A stretch of DNA of 7,994 nucleotides, taken from contig CALQNE010000160.1 of NCBI GenBank assembly GCA_943331855.1, positions 1 to 7,994 on the forward strand, read 5' to 3'. The notes beneath the pieces are model-generated. The model was not told where the DNA came from. It searched no databases and worked only from the letters and a program-made list of their open reading frames with translations. Within the stretch, counting starts at the first letter, position 1; the number at the start of each line of letters is the position of its first letter. Source of the stretch: Bordetella parapertussis. GTDB lineage: Bacteria > Pseudomonadota > Gammaproteobacteria > Burkholderiales > Burkholderiaceae_B. Below are positions 1 through 5,973 of the stretch, in pieces. The translations under genes and the position numbers were made by a program.

Positions 1-176
1 CGTCCACCCTTTTTTGTCGAGTGAAACGGTGACAAGGCACGACCATCATTTCCAAAGACGATTCCTTTGAGCAAGAAATCAACCCTCATCCGTGTCTGGC
101 CGCCTCGGGCCCGATAATTGGTCGATAAAATTGCCTGAACAGAATCCCAGGCCAACGACTCAGTCTTCGATACGTT
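1..176 (-). pseudogene. Fragment of a large serine recombinase, cut off by the window edge and lacking its catalytic domain
   Basis: On the minus strand the frame is open from just after a TGA at 179-177 to the left edge, 58 codons. It contains the stretch LLKGIVFGNDGRALSP followed by FHSTKKGGR, and upstream of that NYRARGGQTR. This resembles the segment of large serine recombinases where the recombinase domain meets the zinc ribbon (family pattern roughly LLKGLIF...G..MSP.HT.KGGR.YRYYV). The N-terminal resolvase catalytic domain, which should lie at higher coordinates, is absent: the toxin gene occupies that place and its last 17 bases overlap this frame. An in-frame ATG at 89-87 is too far inside the conserved stretch to be a natural start. 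I infer a broken mobile-element recombinase, with the homology probably beginning near 160. The identification rests on remembered family patterns, and the rest of the gene lies outside the window. Confidence 0.55.
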
Positions 177-438
177 TCAAGTCGCGGTAAAAATTCTCGT
201 GAGAGCCAAGGGTGAGAAGTTTTAGGCTTTCTGCATCCAAAATCCGATAGGCCAACAAATACATCTGATTCGATAACCGAAACTTGTAGACACGAATGCC
301 CACCAAGTCACCAACCTTCGCCTCACCTGCAACTGGATCTGCGCTGATGGCACGCAATGCCGCATCAAGCTCCAGCTTTTGCGGTGGATGCAGTTTCTTT
401 GTTGCCCTCACAAACGAGGGAGTGACGAGTAGGCGCAT
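160..438 (-). CDS. RelE/ParE family toxin of a type II toxin-antitoxin system
   Basis: A 92-residue protein of the size and pattern of RelE/ParE toxins. These are small basic proteins that either cleave mRNA at the ribosome (RelE-like) or poison gyrase (ParE-like). The N-terminus MRLLVTPSFVRATKKL fits the first strand and helix. The core GDLVGIRVYKFRL (43-55) plus YLLAYRI (60-66) forms the central sheet, and the C-terminal LGSHENFYRDLKR (77-89) is typical of a subgroup with a conserved HENFYRDL end. R49, K52, R54, R65, H80 and Y84 are candidate functional residues, but I cannot tell the RNase from the gyrase-poison type. The ATG shares its A with the TGA stop of the antitoxin gene (TGATG), so translation is probably coupled. 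It has no promoter of its own and is expected to be read from the antitoxin promoter. Confidence 0.85.
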   Translation of the reverse strand: MRLLVTPSFVRATKKLHPPQKLELDAALRAISADPVAGEAKVGDLVGIRVYKFRLSNQMYLLAYRILDAESLKLLTLGSHENFYRDLKRIED

Positions 439-647
439 CAGCTAAACACGTATTCCCCAACGACCGCTTCCTGATCAGCGATCAGGATGTCGCGGATCAT
501 GAAGAATGGCAGATCGGGGTTTTCTTCGGCAATCTTGCCAATCTGGGACCAATATTCGATTTGCTTTGGCACAGAGCGATGCTGAACCTGTGCGTGGCTC
601 TTAGCTTGATCAACCAGGCTTTCAGACAGTTTGACGTTGACGGACAT
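438..647 (-). CDS. ParD-like antitoxin, partner of the adjacent RelE/ParE toxin
   Basis: A 69-residue protein beginning MSVNVKLSESLVDQAKSHA. The short beta strand followed by a helix fits a ribbon-helix-helix DNA-binding fold. The later RSVPKQIEYWSQIGKIAEENP matches my memory of the ParD-like antitoxin family (PF11903), in which a Q.E.W...GK/R motif is conserved. It should neutralise the toxin through its acidic C-terminal tail and repress its own operon as a dimer. An upstream in-frame ATG at 755 would give 105 residues, but that extension runs through the promoter and operator, so the ATG at 647 is right. It is preceded by GGAG at 657-654, six bases from the start. Its stop overlaps the toxin start by one base. 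Confidence 0.83.
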   Translation of the reverse strand: MSVNVKLSESLVDQAKSHAQVQHRSVPKQIEYWSQIGKIAEENPDLPFFMIRDILIADQEAVVGEYVFS

Positions 648-671
648 GGCATTCTCCAGAAGAGGAGTCCC

Positions 672-705
672 ATTATAGTGCAAAAGGTTCCAAAAGGGAA
701 CCTTT
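672..705 (-). promoter_or_regulatory. Promoter and probable operator of the toxin-antitoxin operon
   Basis: On the minus strand a perfect TATAAT lies at 677-672, about 25 bases before the antitoxin ATG. Just upstream is a perfect 9-bp inverted repeat, AAAGGTTCC at 683-691 and GGAACCTTT at 697-705, with a 5-base spacer. It covers the -35 to -10 spacer and the weak -35 region (TTCCCT at 17-base spacing). Ribbon-helix-helix antitoxins commonly bind such repeats and repress their own promoter, so I infer that this is the autoregulatory operator. Confidence 0.72.
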
Positions 706-1103
706 ACCAAGCTTAAATTGACGTGTTTACAGGGTAAAACCGGATGAAAACTCAATAATCGAATGAGCCAAACCCACGCTTAGGAAAACGAATACTGCCT
801 GATTTTTAGCTGTAATCCCCATCATTCCATAGGTGTTATCAGCCGCCCTAACCTCTTGAACTACCAACCTTTTCACTCGGTCCCCGCCCCACCACCAGTA
901 CCGCAGATACCCACCTTTCGGGGTTGGTATTTTTTTGGCCGTCGGTTTGGGCTCAGACCCTTGACTATTCATGCCCGATTCGTTCACCAAGAGTTAAATT
1001 ATTTGTTGTCGTGCCAGACAGTGACAAATTGTTGCACTTCTATTCTTGCAGGTGCAGTTAGAAATTGAGATGATTTCGGTATCGTGCTTGAGGAGTTGTT
1101 TAA
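706..1103. other. Gene-poor stretch between the toxin-antitoxin operon and the small coiled-coil protein gene
   Basis: No gene here is convincing. The one long minus-strand frame (990-727) runs through a terminator hairpin and has an implausible W/G-rich centre where it crosses the repeat. The stretch holds the first copy of the terminator repeat at 887-936 and the upstream region of the 1104 gene. A TTGACT at 961-966 looks like a -35 box but has no -10 at the right distance. Stops occur frequently in all plus-strand frames. No tRNA or other RNA gene is evident. Confidence 0.5.
887..936 (+). repeat. First copy of a 50-base terminator repeat
   Basis: This copy starts with CCCCACCACCA (887-897), continues ACCGCA, and ends in a hairpin at 907-930 followed by a run of Ts to 936. 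The second copy at 1376-1425 has the same layout and the same 24-base hairpin length. The left stem ATACCCACCT pairs with GGGTTGGTAT around a TTCG loop, with one C/T mismatch and one T-G wobble. The outer T-A pair at the second stem position is C-G in the other copy, a compensatory change that supports a real hairpin. It points right, yet no plus-strand gene is visible just upstream. Confidence 0.65.
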
Positions 1104-1301
1104 ATGGAAGCTAGAATTATTGCGTTAGAAGAGTTTGCTGTCGACGCACGTGATCGCCTTGCGCGCATTGAGACTCGATTAGATACCTTTGCGACCAAAG
1201 CAGACTTGCATCGCGAACTGCACGGTCTGACTTGGCGGCTTTTTGGCGGGGCTTCAGCCTTAGTCGGTATCGTGTACTGGATTGCTCGCAATATTCACTA
1301 A
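1104..1301 (+). CDS. Small protein with N-terminal coiled coil and C-terminal membrane helix, function unknown
   Basis: A 65-residue protein with a good ribosome binding site (AGGAG at 1091-1095, eight bases before the ATG). Residues 3-38 show hydrophobic heptad spacing and alternating charge (ALEEFAVDARDRLARIETRL), then the TKADLH segment, suggesting a coiled coil. Residues 44-62 (WRLFGGASALVGIVYWIARN) form one hydrophobic helix, so it is probably anchored in the inner membrane. Small proteins of this layout, with an RLARIETRLD...TKADL pattern, occur in proteobacterial chromosomes and prophages and somewhat resemble phage XhlA-type or DUF1640-type proteins. I cannot assign a family or function. 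A strong terminator follows about 90 bases downstream, supporting a single-gene transcript. Confidence 0.7.
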   Translation: MEARIIALEEFAVDARDRLARIETRLDTFATKADLHRELHGLTWRLFGGASALVGIVYWIARNIH

Positions 1302-1375
1302 TACCGCCGCACCGTGCTGCCAAAGATCGGCTACGCACCTCTCACCGCAATAGCTAGGTTTGCACACGAGCGCCA

Positions 1376-1425
1376 CCCCACCACCAAACCGCACACACCA
1401 ACCCTTCGGGGTTGGTGTTTTTTTT
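1376..1425 (+). terminator. Strong intrinsic terminator, second copy of the terminator repeat
   Basis: A perfect 10-bp stem, ACACCAACCC at 1395-1404 and GGGTTGGTGT at 1409-1418, closes a C(TTCG)G tetraloop, the very stable type, and is followed by eight Ts (1418-1425). The flank CCCCACCACCA...ACCGCA upstream of the stem is shared with the copy at 887-936. It ends the plus-strand gene at 1104-1301. On the opposite strand there is no T-run after the stem, so it is not an obvious terminator for the converging gene at 1459-1872. Confidence 0.88.
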
Positions 1426-1458
1426 GTAGCGCTCGTTAGCCTGCTTTTTAAGTACTGC

Positions 1459-1872
1459 TTACGCCGCGCGTTGATCAAGCACTTCTTTGGCGACCCGAGA
1501 GGCTTCTAGCGCAGCGGGCCAACCGCAATACGCAGACGAGTGAATTAAAATTTCTTGTAATTCTGCTTTAGTCCAACCGTTGTTCAATGCGCCATTGATA
1601 TGCACAGCCAGCTCATGGGTTCTGCCTAAGGCGATCAGGATACTGACGGTCACCAAGCTACGTGATTTGACGTCCAGCCCTGGGCGCCCCCAGATGGCCC
1701 CCCACGCGAGCCCCATGACAGTTTCTTGAAGCGGTTGAAGAAACTCATCTTCTTTTGCCTTTTTCAATGAACGATCGACGTGCGCATCGCCTAACGTAGC
1801 GCGACGCATGCGCTCACCTAAGGCAAGAATTTCGGGTGTAACGGGCTCAAAGGGCTTCGAAGAATTTGTCAT
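1459..1872 (-). CDS. Carboxymuconolactone decarboxylase family protein, PcaC-like
   Basis: A 137-residue protein of the size of PcaC (4-carboxymuconolactone decarboxylase, protocatechuate branch of the beta-ketoadipate pathway). The block GRPGLDVKSRSLVTVSILIA (62-81), then LGRTHELAVHINGALNNG (82-99), and EILIHSSAYCGWPAALEA (107-124) follows the CMD/PcaC pattern closely. H91 lies in the conserved helix. There is no CxxC pair as in AhpD peroxidase-type relatives, only C116, which favours a decarboxylase-like over a thiol-redox role. No other protocatechuate genes are nearby, so the substrate is uncertain and the symbol pcaC is withheld. I chose the ATG at 1872: the longer TTG start at 1917 sits inside the terminator of the upstream gene. 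No strong Shine-Dalgarno is seen. The MHS transporter upstream on the same strand may supply a related acid, but this is inference. Confidence 0.85.
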   Translation of the reverse strand: MTNSSKPFEPVTPEILALGERMRRATLGDAHVDRSLKKAKEDEFLQPLQETVMGLAWGAIWGRPGLDVKSRSLVTVSILIALGRTHELAVHINGALNNGWTKAELQEILIHSSAYCGWPAALEASRVAKEVLDQRAA

Positions 1873-1905
1873 ACATGATCCGATGTCAATAATTTTGAAA
1901 GAGAA

Positions 1906-1937
1906 AAGCCCGATCAAACTTTCATCCGATCGGGCTT
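1906..1937 (-). terminator. Intrinsic terminator downstream of the MHS transporter
   Basis: A perfect 10-bp inverted repeat, AAGCCCGATC at 1906-1915 and GATCGGGCTT at 1928-1937, encloses a 12-base loop. On the minus strand the stem is followed by TTTTCTCTTTC. It begins 28 bases beyond the transporter stop. It should reduce readthrough into the decarboxylase-like gene, whose ATG lies about 34 bases further on. Confidence 0.8.
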
Positions 1938-1965
1938 CGACAAAGCTAAGTTAACACATGCGTTT

Positions 1966-3690
1966 CTAGCGGCGAGTGTCCTCAGCAAAAATATCCTTAT
2001 CCTTGTTCTCGGGAACAAACAGTACACCGATCACAAAAGTCATACCCGCAATCACGATTGGATACCACAAGCCGTAGTACGGATCGCCCGTCTGCGCGAT
2101 CATCGCAAAGGCAGTGGCAGGCATTAACCCACCAAACCAACCGTTACCAATATGGTACGGCAACGACATGCCGGTATAGCGGATACGGGTTGGGAACAAC
2201 TCAACCAGTGCAGCGGCGATTGGACCATAGACCATGGTGACCAACACCACGAGGTAAGTCAGAATTAACACCAGCGGAAATGTCTGAGCATTAAAGATGT
2301 CAAAAAATCCACTCATCTTGATAATGCCAGGCGTGGGCTGACCAGGAACTGGGTAGCCAGCAGTTGCCAGAGCGTCATTGACTGACTTCGTAAAGGCCGC
2401 AGGCACGGTCTTGACTTGATCACCGGTCAGTTTGGAACTTTCGTAACCAGCAATCTCTACTTTACCGACTTGAACCTTAGCCGGTATCACACCCGGTGTG
2501 TATTGCACCGAATAGTTCACTGAACTACGGGCCAACAGCGCCTTGGTTACGTCGCACGAACTTGTAAACTTGGCCGTACCCGTTGGGTTGAACTGAAATG
2601 AACAGTCTTTTTCGTCAGCAATAATTGTCACTTTCGTGTTTTGCTGTGCTGAATGCAGTGCAGGATTTGCCAGTTGTGTGATTGCTTTAAAGACTGGGAA
2701 ATACGTCACAATCGCGAGAAAACAACCTGTTAGGATAATTTTCTTGCGCCCGATTCGGTCTGATAACGTGCCAAAAATAATGAAACCTACGGTTCCTAAA
2801 ATTAAGGACCAAGCGATCAACACGTTGGCGCTAAACATATCCAAGCGCAAAATCGTTTGCAAAAAGAACAGCACATAGAACTGACCTGTGTACCAAACAA
2901 CGGCCTGGCCCGCGACCAAACCAAACAAGGCGATCAACGCAAACTTACCATTGCGCCAGGTACCAAAGGCTTCTGCAATCGGTGCTTTCGAATTGGTCCC
3001 TTCTTCCTTCATCTTTTTGAAGGCAGGCGACTCTTCCATCTGCAAGCGAATCCAGACAGACACTGCCAACAAGAAAATCGACAGCAAGAACGGAATACGC
3101 CAGCCCCACTCAGCAAACTCTTTCTCACCCACGGTTGTGCGGACAACCAGGATCACCATCAACGACAGCAACAGACCGAGCGTTGCAGTCGTTTGAATCC
3201 AGCTTGTAAAAAAACCGCGCCGATTAGCAGGAGCATGCTCAGCCACATACACAACGGCGCCACCATACTCGCCGCCAAGTGCCAGGCCTTGCAGCATCCG
3301 CAGCGCGATCAAAATAATCGGAGCTGCCCAGCCAATCGTGTTGTAGCCTGGCAACAGGCCTACGACGAAGGTCGACAGGCCCATGATCAGGATCGTCATC
3401 AGAAAGGTTTGCTTGCGACCAATCATGTCGCCCAAGCGACCGAAGAACAGTGCACCGAAAGGACGCACCAGAAAGCCCGCTGCAAATGCGAGCAAAGCAA
3501 ACACGTTACGTGTGGCTTCAGGAAACGAAGAGAAGAACTGAGCACCGATGATGGCTGCTAGTGAGCCATACAGGTAAAAGTCGTACCACTCAAAAATAGT
3601 ACCGGCTGAAGAGGCGAGAATGACTCGCTTCTCTTCAGAGGTCATCGGACGCTTGCGATCGTCGATTGCGACAGAACTGGACGTGCTCAT
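1966..3690 (-). CDS. MFS transporter of the metabolite:H+ symporter (MHS) family with a large periplasmic insert
   Basis: A 574-residue inner-membrane transporter expected to import an organic acid or similar metabolite with protons, like ProP, ShiA and KgtP. Family marks include EWYDFYLYG (34-42) in helix 1, the loop 2-3 motif GRLGDMIGRKQT (84-95), GGEYGGAVVYVAEHAP (139-154), its second-half counterpart GTLSDRIGRKK (307-317), and ELFPTRIRYTGMSLPYHIG (497-515). Usual MHS length is about 430-450. The excess is a roughly 125-residue hydrophilic segment (about 340-465) between helices 9 and 10, on the periplasmic side, with C363 and C379 placed to form a disulfide. The ATG at 3690 has GGAG at 3701-3698, seven bases upstream. 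Transcription probably stops at the terminator at 1906-1937. The substrate cannot be read from sequence; the neighbouring CMD-family gene hints at an aromatic or dicarboxylic acid. Confidence 0.88.
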   Translation of the reverse strand: MSTSSSVAIDDRKRPMTSEEKRVILASSAGTIFEWYDFYLYGSLAAIIGAQFFSSFPEATRNVFALLAFAAGFLVRPFGALFFGRLGDMIGRKQTFLMTILIMGLSTFVVGLLPGYNTIGWAAPIILIALRMLQGLALGGEYGGAVVYVAEHAPANRRGFFTSWIQTTATLGLLLSLMVILVVRTTVGEKEFAEWGWRIPFLLSIFLLAVSVWIRLQMEESPAFKKMKEEGTNSKAPIAEAFGTWRNGKFALIALFGLVAGQAVVWYTGQFYVLFFLQTILRLDMFSANVLIAWSLILGTVGFIIFGTLSDRIGRKKIILTGCFLAIVTYFPVFKAITQLANPALHSAQQNTKVTIIADEKDCSFQFNPTGTAKFTSSCDVTKALLARSSVNYSVQYTPGVIPAKVQVGKVEIAGYESSKLTGDQVKTVPAAFTKSVNDALATAGYPVPGQPTPGIIKMSGFFDIFNAQTFPLVLILTYLVVLVTMVYGPIAAALVELFPTRIRYTGMSLPYHIGNGWFGGLMPATAFAMIAQTGDPYYGLWYPIVIAGMTFVIGVLFVPENKDKDIFAEDTRR

Positions 3691-3743
3691 AGAAGATCTC
3701 CGGGAAGTTGCGAGTAAACGCGTTTTAGCTTGGGACAGTTACT

Positions 3744-3768
3744 GAAAAAAATTAGCCGTATTTGCGGC
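3744..3768 (-). terminator. Possible weak terminator between the small membrane protein and the transporter
   Basis: On the minus strand GCCG (3768-3765), a six-base loop, CGGC (3758-3755) and then TAATTTTTTT resemble a short intrinsic terminator. The stem is only 4 bp, so this is weak. It could end the transcript of the gene at 3861-4094, or be a chance feature of the transporter leader. Confidence 0.25.
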
Positions 3769-3860
3769 GAAATGTTATCAATTTCTTACACATCTGTCTT
3801 TGAAATGTCACATCATCGGACCCGAACTTAGGGAAAACTATTAGACAAAGTCATAGAAGC

Positions 3861-4094
3861 CTACTTATCTTTTTCCGCTAGGCGCCGAGCACGTCTGACA
3901 CGCCAACCGTAAGATAGCTTTAGGCCTGAACCTCCTCCGACGGCTAATAATAAAATACCCACTAAAGCATTATTAGTTAAGCCCGGTTCAAAGGCATCAA
4001 ACCCGAGCCAGGCGCCCAACCACAGCCCACACTGCGCGCCCACCACAAAACCAAGCGCGTCTGAGATGCCCACTAACCAAGGAGATTCTTTCAT
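3861..4094 (-). CDS. Small two-helix membrane protein, function unknown
   Basis: A 77-residue protein with two hydrophobic segments, about residues 7-32 (LVGISDALGFVVGAQCGLWLGAWLG region) and 42-62 (NALVGILLLAVGGGSGLKLS), and a strongly basic tail WRVRRARRLAEKDK. The positive-inside rule puts the tail in the cytoplasm. The helices are rich in small residues and GxxxG-like spacing, which suggests tight packing or oligomer formation. It faces away from the cupin gene across a 125-base intergenic region. The TAG stop is at 3863-3861. No strong ribosome binding site precedes the ATG at 4094, which lowers confidence slightly. I do not recognise a named family. Confidence 0.6.
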   Translation of the reverse strand: MKESPWLVGISDALGFVVGAQCGLWLGAWLGFDAFEPGLTNNALVGILLLAVGGGSGLKLSYGWRVRRARRLAEKDK

Positions 4095-4219
4095 CGTGTG
4101 TCAAAAACCTAAGAGTTTGAATACAGTATTGTTGGCATTGTTTTGCCTAATTTGGACGCAATTCTGCCATATGATGGGTCAACGCTCACTTTTATTTAAC
4201 GCCTGAACCGTAAAAAAAT

Positions 4220-4501
4220 ATGAACACACTCACTTTTGATGTCTTCAAAAAACAATCCCAAGAAGCTGGCTTTGACGAGGTACTTGAACGTAACTGGGCG
4301 GCCAATACCGTCGTGCCCACCCACACCCATCCCTTCAGCGTCCAAGCGGTTGTCACGCAAGGAGAGATGTGGCTGACCTGTCGCGGCGAAACAAAGCACC
4401 TCACGGCAGGAGGCACCTTTACGATGCAACGTGATGAGCCCCACGACGAGCGGTACGGTGCCGATGGTGCCACCTTCTGGGTGGCGCGACGAAACGCTTA
4501 A
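4220..4501 (+). CDS. Small single-domain cupin protein
   Basis: A 93-residue protein consisting almost entirely of one cupin beta-barrel. The first cupin motif is THTHPFSVQAVVTQGEMWL (34-52) with metal-ligand candidates H35 and H37. The usual glutamate of that motif is replaced by Q42. The second motif region is AGGTFTMQRDEPHDERYG (63-80), with H75 as third histidine. The metal site would then be His3 plus Gln or water. Such small cupins include isomerases, sensor domains and dioxygenase relatives, so no reaction can be assigned. The gene ends 59 bases before chrA on the same strand and may be co-transcribed with it. The start has no clear Shine-Dalgarno, only an A-rich leader. Confidence 0.78.
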   Translation: MNTLTFDVFKKQSQEAGFDEVLERNWAANTVVPTHTHPFSVQAVVTQGEMWLTCRGETKHLTAGGTFTMQRDEPHDERYGADGATFWVARRNA

Positions 4502-4560
4502 GCTATAAGTACACGCGCTGCATGGTTTTATGTAAGGCACAATCCCACAAGGCGCATTGA

Positions 4561-5895
4561 ATGAACACTGCTTCGAACGATCTCGCCCCCACCGTTAGTT
4601 TTTGGCAAGCCCTTGGTTTCTGGTTCAAACTCGGCTTTGTCAGTTTTGGAGGGCCCGCGGGGCAGATTGCGCTCATGCACGAAGAGTTGGTCGTCAGACG
4701 CCGCTGGATCTCTGAAAAACGTTTTCTGCATGCGCTGAACTACTGCATGGTTTTGCCCGGACCTGAAGCCCAACAGTTAGCGACTTACATCGGCTGGCTA
4801 ATGCACAAAACACGTGGCGGAATTGTTGCTGGCGCTTTGTTTGTTTTACCTTCTTTGTTTTTACTGATTGCCCTTTCGTACGTCTACATCGCTTTTGGCG
4901 AAATCCCACTCGTCGCCGGCCTATTCTATGGAATTAAGCCTGCCGTCACCGCCATCGTTGTTCAAGCTGCGCACCGCATCGGCTCACGCGCACTCAAAAA
5001 CAATCTCTTATGGGCGATCGCCGCAGCCAGCTTCGTCGCAATTTTCGGGCTTGATGCGCCGTTTCCCTTGATCGTGTTGAGCGCAGCGCTGATTGGTTTT
5101 CTAGGCGGGCGTTACAAACCCGAATTATTTCAAGTGGGCTCCAACCACGGTCAGGCCAAACACCGCGATGGTCAAGCCTTGATCGATGACAATACGCCAA
5201 CTCCGGCGCATGCCTTGTTTAACTGGACTCGATTATTTCAAGTGTTAGGTGCCGCCGCCCTGCTCTGGGCTCTGCCCATGGCCTACTTAAGCTGGCGCTT
5301 TGGCTGGGATCACACCCTGACACAAATGGGCTGGTTTTTTACCAAAGCCGCTCTCTTGACATTTGGTGGCGCCTACGCTGTGCTCCCCTACGTTTATCAG
5401 GGTGCCGTCGATACCTTCGGTTGGGTCACCCCGACGCAGATGATTGACGGCCTGGCTCTAGGCGAAACCACCCCTGGGCCTTTGATTATGGTGGTCACCT
5501 TTGTGGCCTTTATTGGCGGCTATGTCAAAGCGCTATTCGGTGCCGAGAGTCTTTTTCTGGCAGGTACTGTTGCAGCGTGCCTAGTAACCTGGTTCACCTT
5601 TTTACCTTCGTTTATATTTATTTTGGCCGGAGGGCCTTTGGTCGAAACCACCCACAATGACTTGAAATTTACAGCTCCGCTAACGGCCATCACGGCAGCC
5701 GTTGTGGGCGTTATCTTGAACTTGGCGTTATTTTTTGGTTATCACGTACTCTGGCCGACGGGCTTGCAAGGCATGTTTGACTGGCCCTCAGCACTCTTGG
5801 CTGTGGCCGCCGGCGTTGCCCTTTTTAAATACAAGCGTAACGTCATTCATGTGATTGCGGTCAGTGGCCTCATCGGAATGCTCCTCAAGCTTTGA
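4561..5895 (+). CDS. chrA: Chromate transporter ChrA, two-domain (long-chain CHR) type
   Basis: A 444-residue inner-membrane protein made of two homologous CHR halves, as in long-chain ChrA proteins that expel chromate and give resistance to it. The first half carries FGGPAGQIALMHEE (29-42) and PGPEAQQLATYIG (66-78). The second carries FGGAYAVLPYV (268-278) and GETTPGPLIM (301-310), the expected repeated FGG...PGP signature. A polar linker (about 184-222) separates the halves. The length is normal and no key motif is broken. AAGG at 4549-4552 lies eight bases before the ATG. No chrB-type regulator or chrC/chrF gene is visible, only the small cupin gene upstream, so chromate resistance is a family inference. 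Some CHR proteins may have other anion substrates. Confidence 0.9.
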   Translation: MNTASNDLAPTVSFWQALGFWFKLGFVSFGGPAGQIALMHEELVVRRRWISEKRFLHALNYCMVLPGPEAQQLATYIGWLMHKTRGGIVAGALFVLPSLFLLIALSYVYIAFGEIPLVAGLFYGIKPAVTAIVVQAAHRIGSRALKNNLLWAIAAASFVAIFGLDAPFPLIVLSAALIGFLGGRYKPELFQVGSNHGQAKHRDGQALIDDNTPTPAHALFNWTRLFQVLGAAALLWALPMAYLSWRFGWDHTLTQMGWFFTKAALLTFGGAYAVLPYVYQGAVDTFGWVTPTQMIDGLALGETTPGPLIMVVTFVAFIGGYVKALFGAESLFLAGTVAACLVTWFTFLPSFIFILAGGPLVETTHNDLKFTAPLTAITAAVVGVILNLALFFGYHVLWPTGLQGMFDWPSALLAVAAGVALFKYKRNVIHVIAVSGLIGMLLKL

Positions 5896-5941
5896 ATCCT
5901 CAATATTTGACCAACAAAATAGCCTTTGCTTCCTGAGGTAT

Positions 5942-5973
5942 ATTCTTGACTAAATTACTGGGCTATTTATGAT
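5942..5973 (+). promoter_or_regulatory. Sigma70 promoter with overlapping IscR type 1-like site
   Basis: TTGACT (5946-5951) and TATGAT (5968-5973) are separated by 16 bases, a near-consensus promoter with a predicted transcript start near 5980. The 25-base stretch 5942-5966 fits the E. coli type 1 IscR consensus as I remember it (ATASYYGACT, then RWWWY, then AGTCRRSTAT) at 22 of 25 positions. The mismatches are at the 3rd, 17th and 19th positions. The downstream genes are Fe-S assembly genes, so repression by [2Fe-2S]-IscR is plausible. No iscR gene is in the window. Confidence 0.68.

Noticed and set aside
727..990. Minus-strand frame of 87 codons between the antitoxin and the 1104 gene
   Set aside because: It runs straight through the terminator repeat, which explains its PTPKGG and WWWGG stretches. 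The same repeat gives a similar false peptide in the frame at 1478-1260. There is no recognisable domain.
841..1440. Possible integron attC-like sites, from CCCTAAC near 847 and GTTAGCC near 1435 around the hairpins
   Set aside because: Core sites do not fit the RYYYAAC/GTTRRRY pattern and the spacing is far too long. The hairpins with T-runs are better explained as terminators.
1873..1917. TTG start for the CMD-family gene, adding 15 residues
   Set aside because: The TTG falls within the terminator hairpin at 1906-1937. The conserved domain begins well after the ATG at 1872.
2857..3561. Plus-strand frame of 234 codons
   Set aside because: It is antisense to the MHS transporter gene, and its Q/R/H/C-rich composition is typical of a shadow frame.
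4147..4175. Possible promoter for the cupin gene with TATGAT at 4170-4175
   Set aside because: No acceptable -35 hexamer is found 16-18 bases upstream, so it was not listed as a feature.
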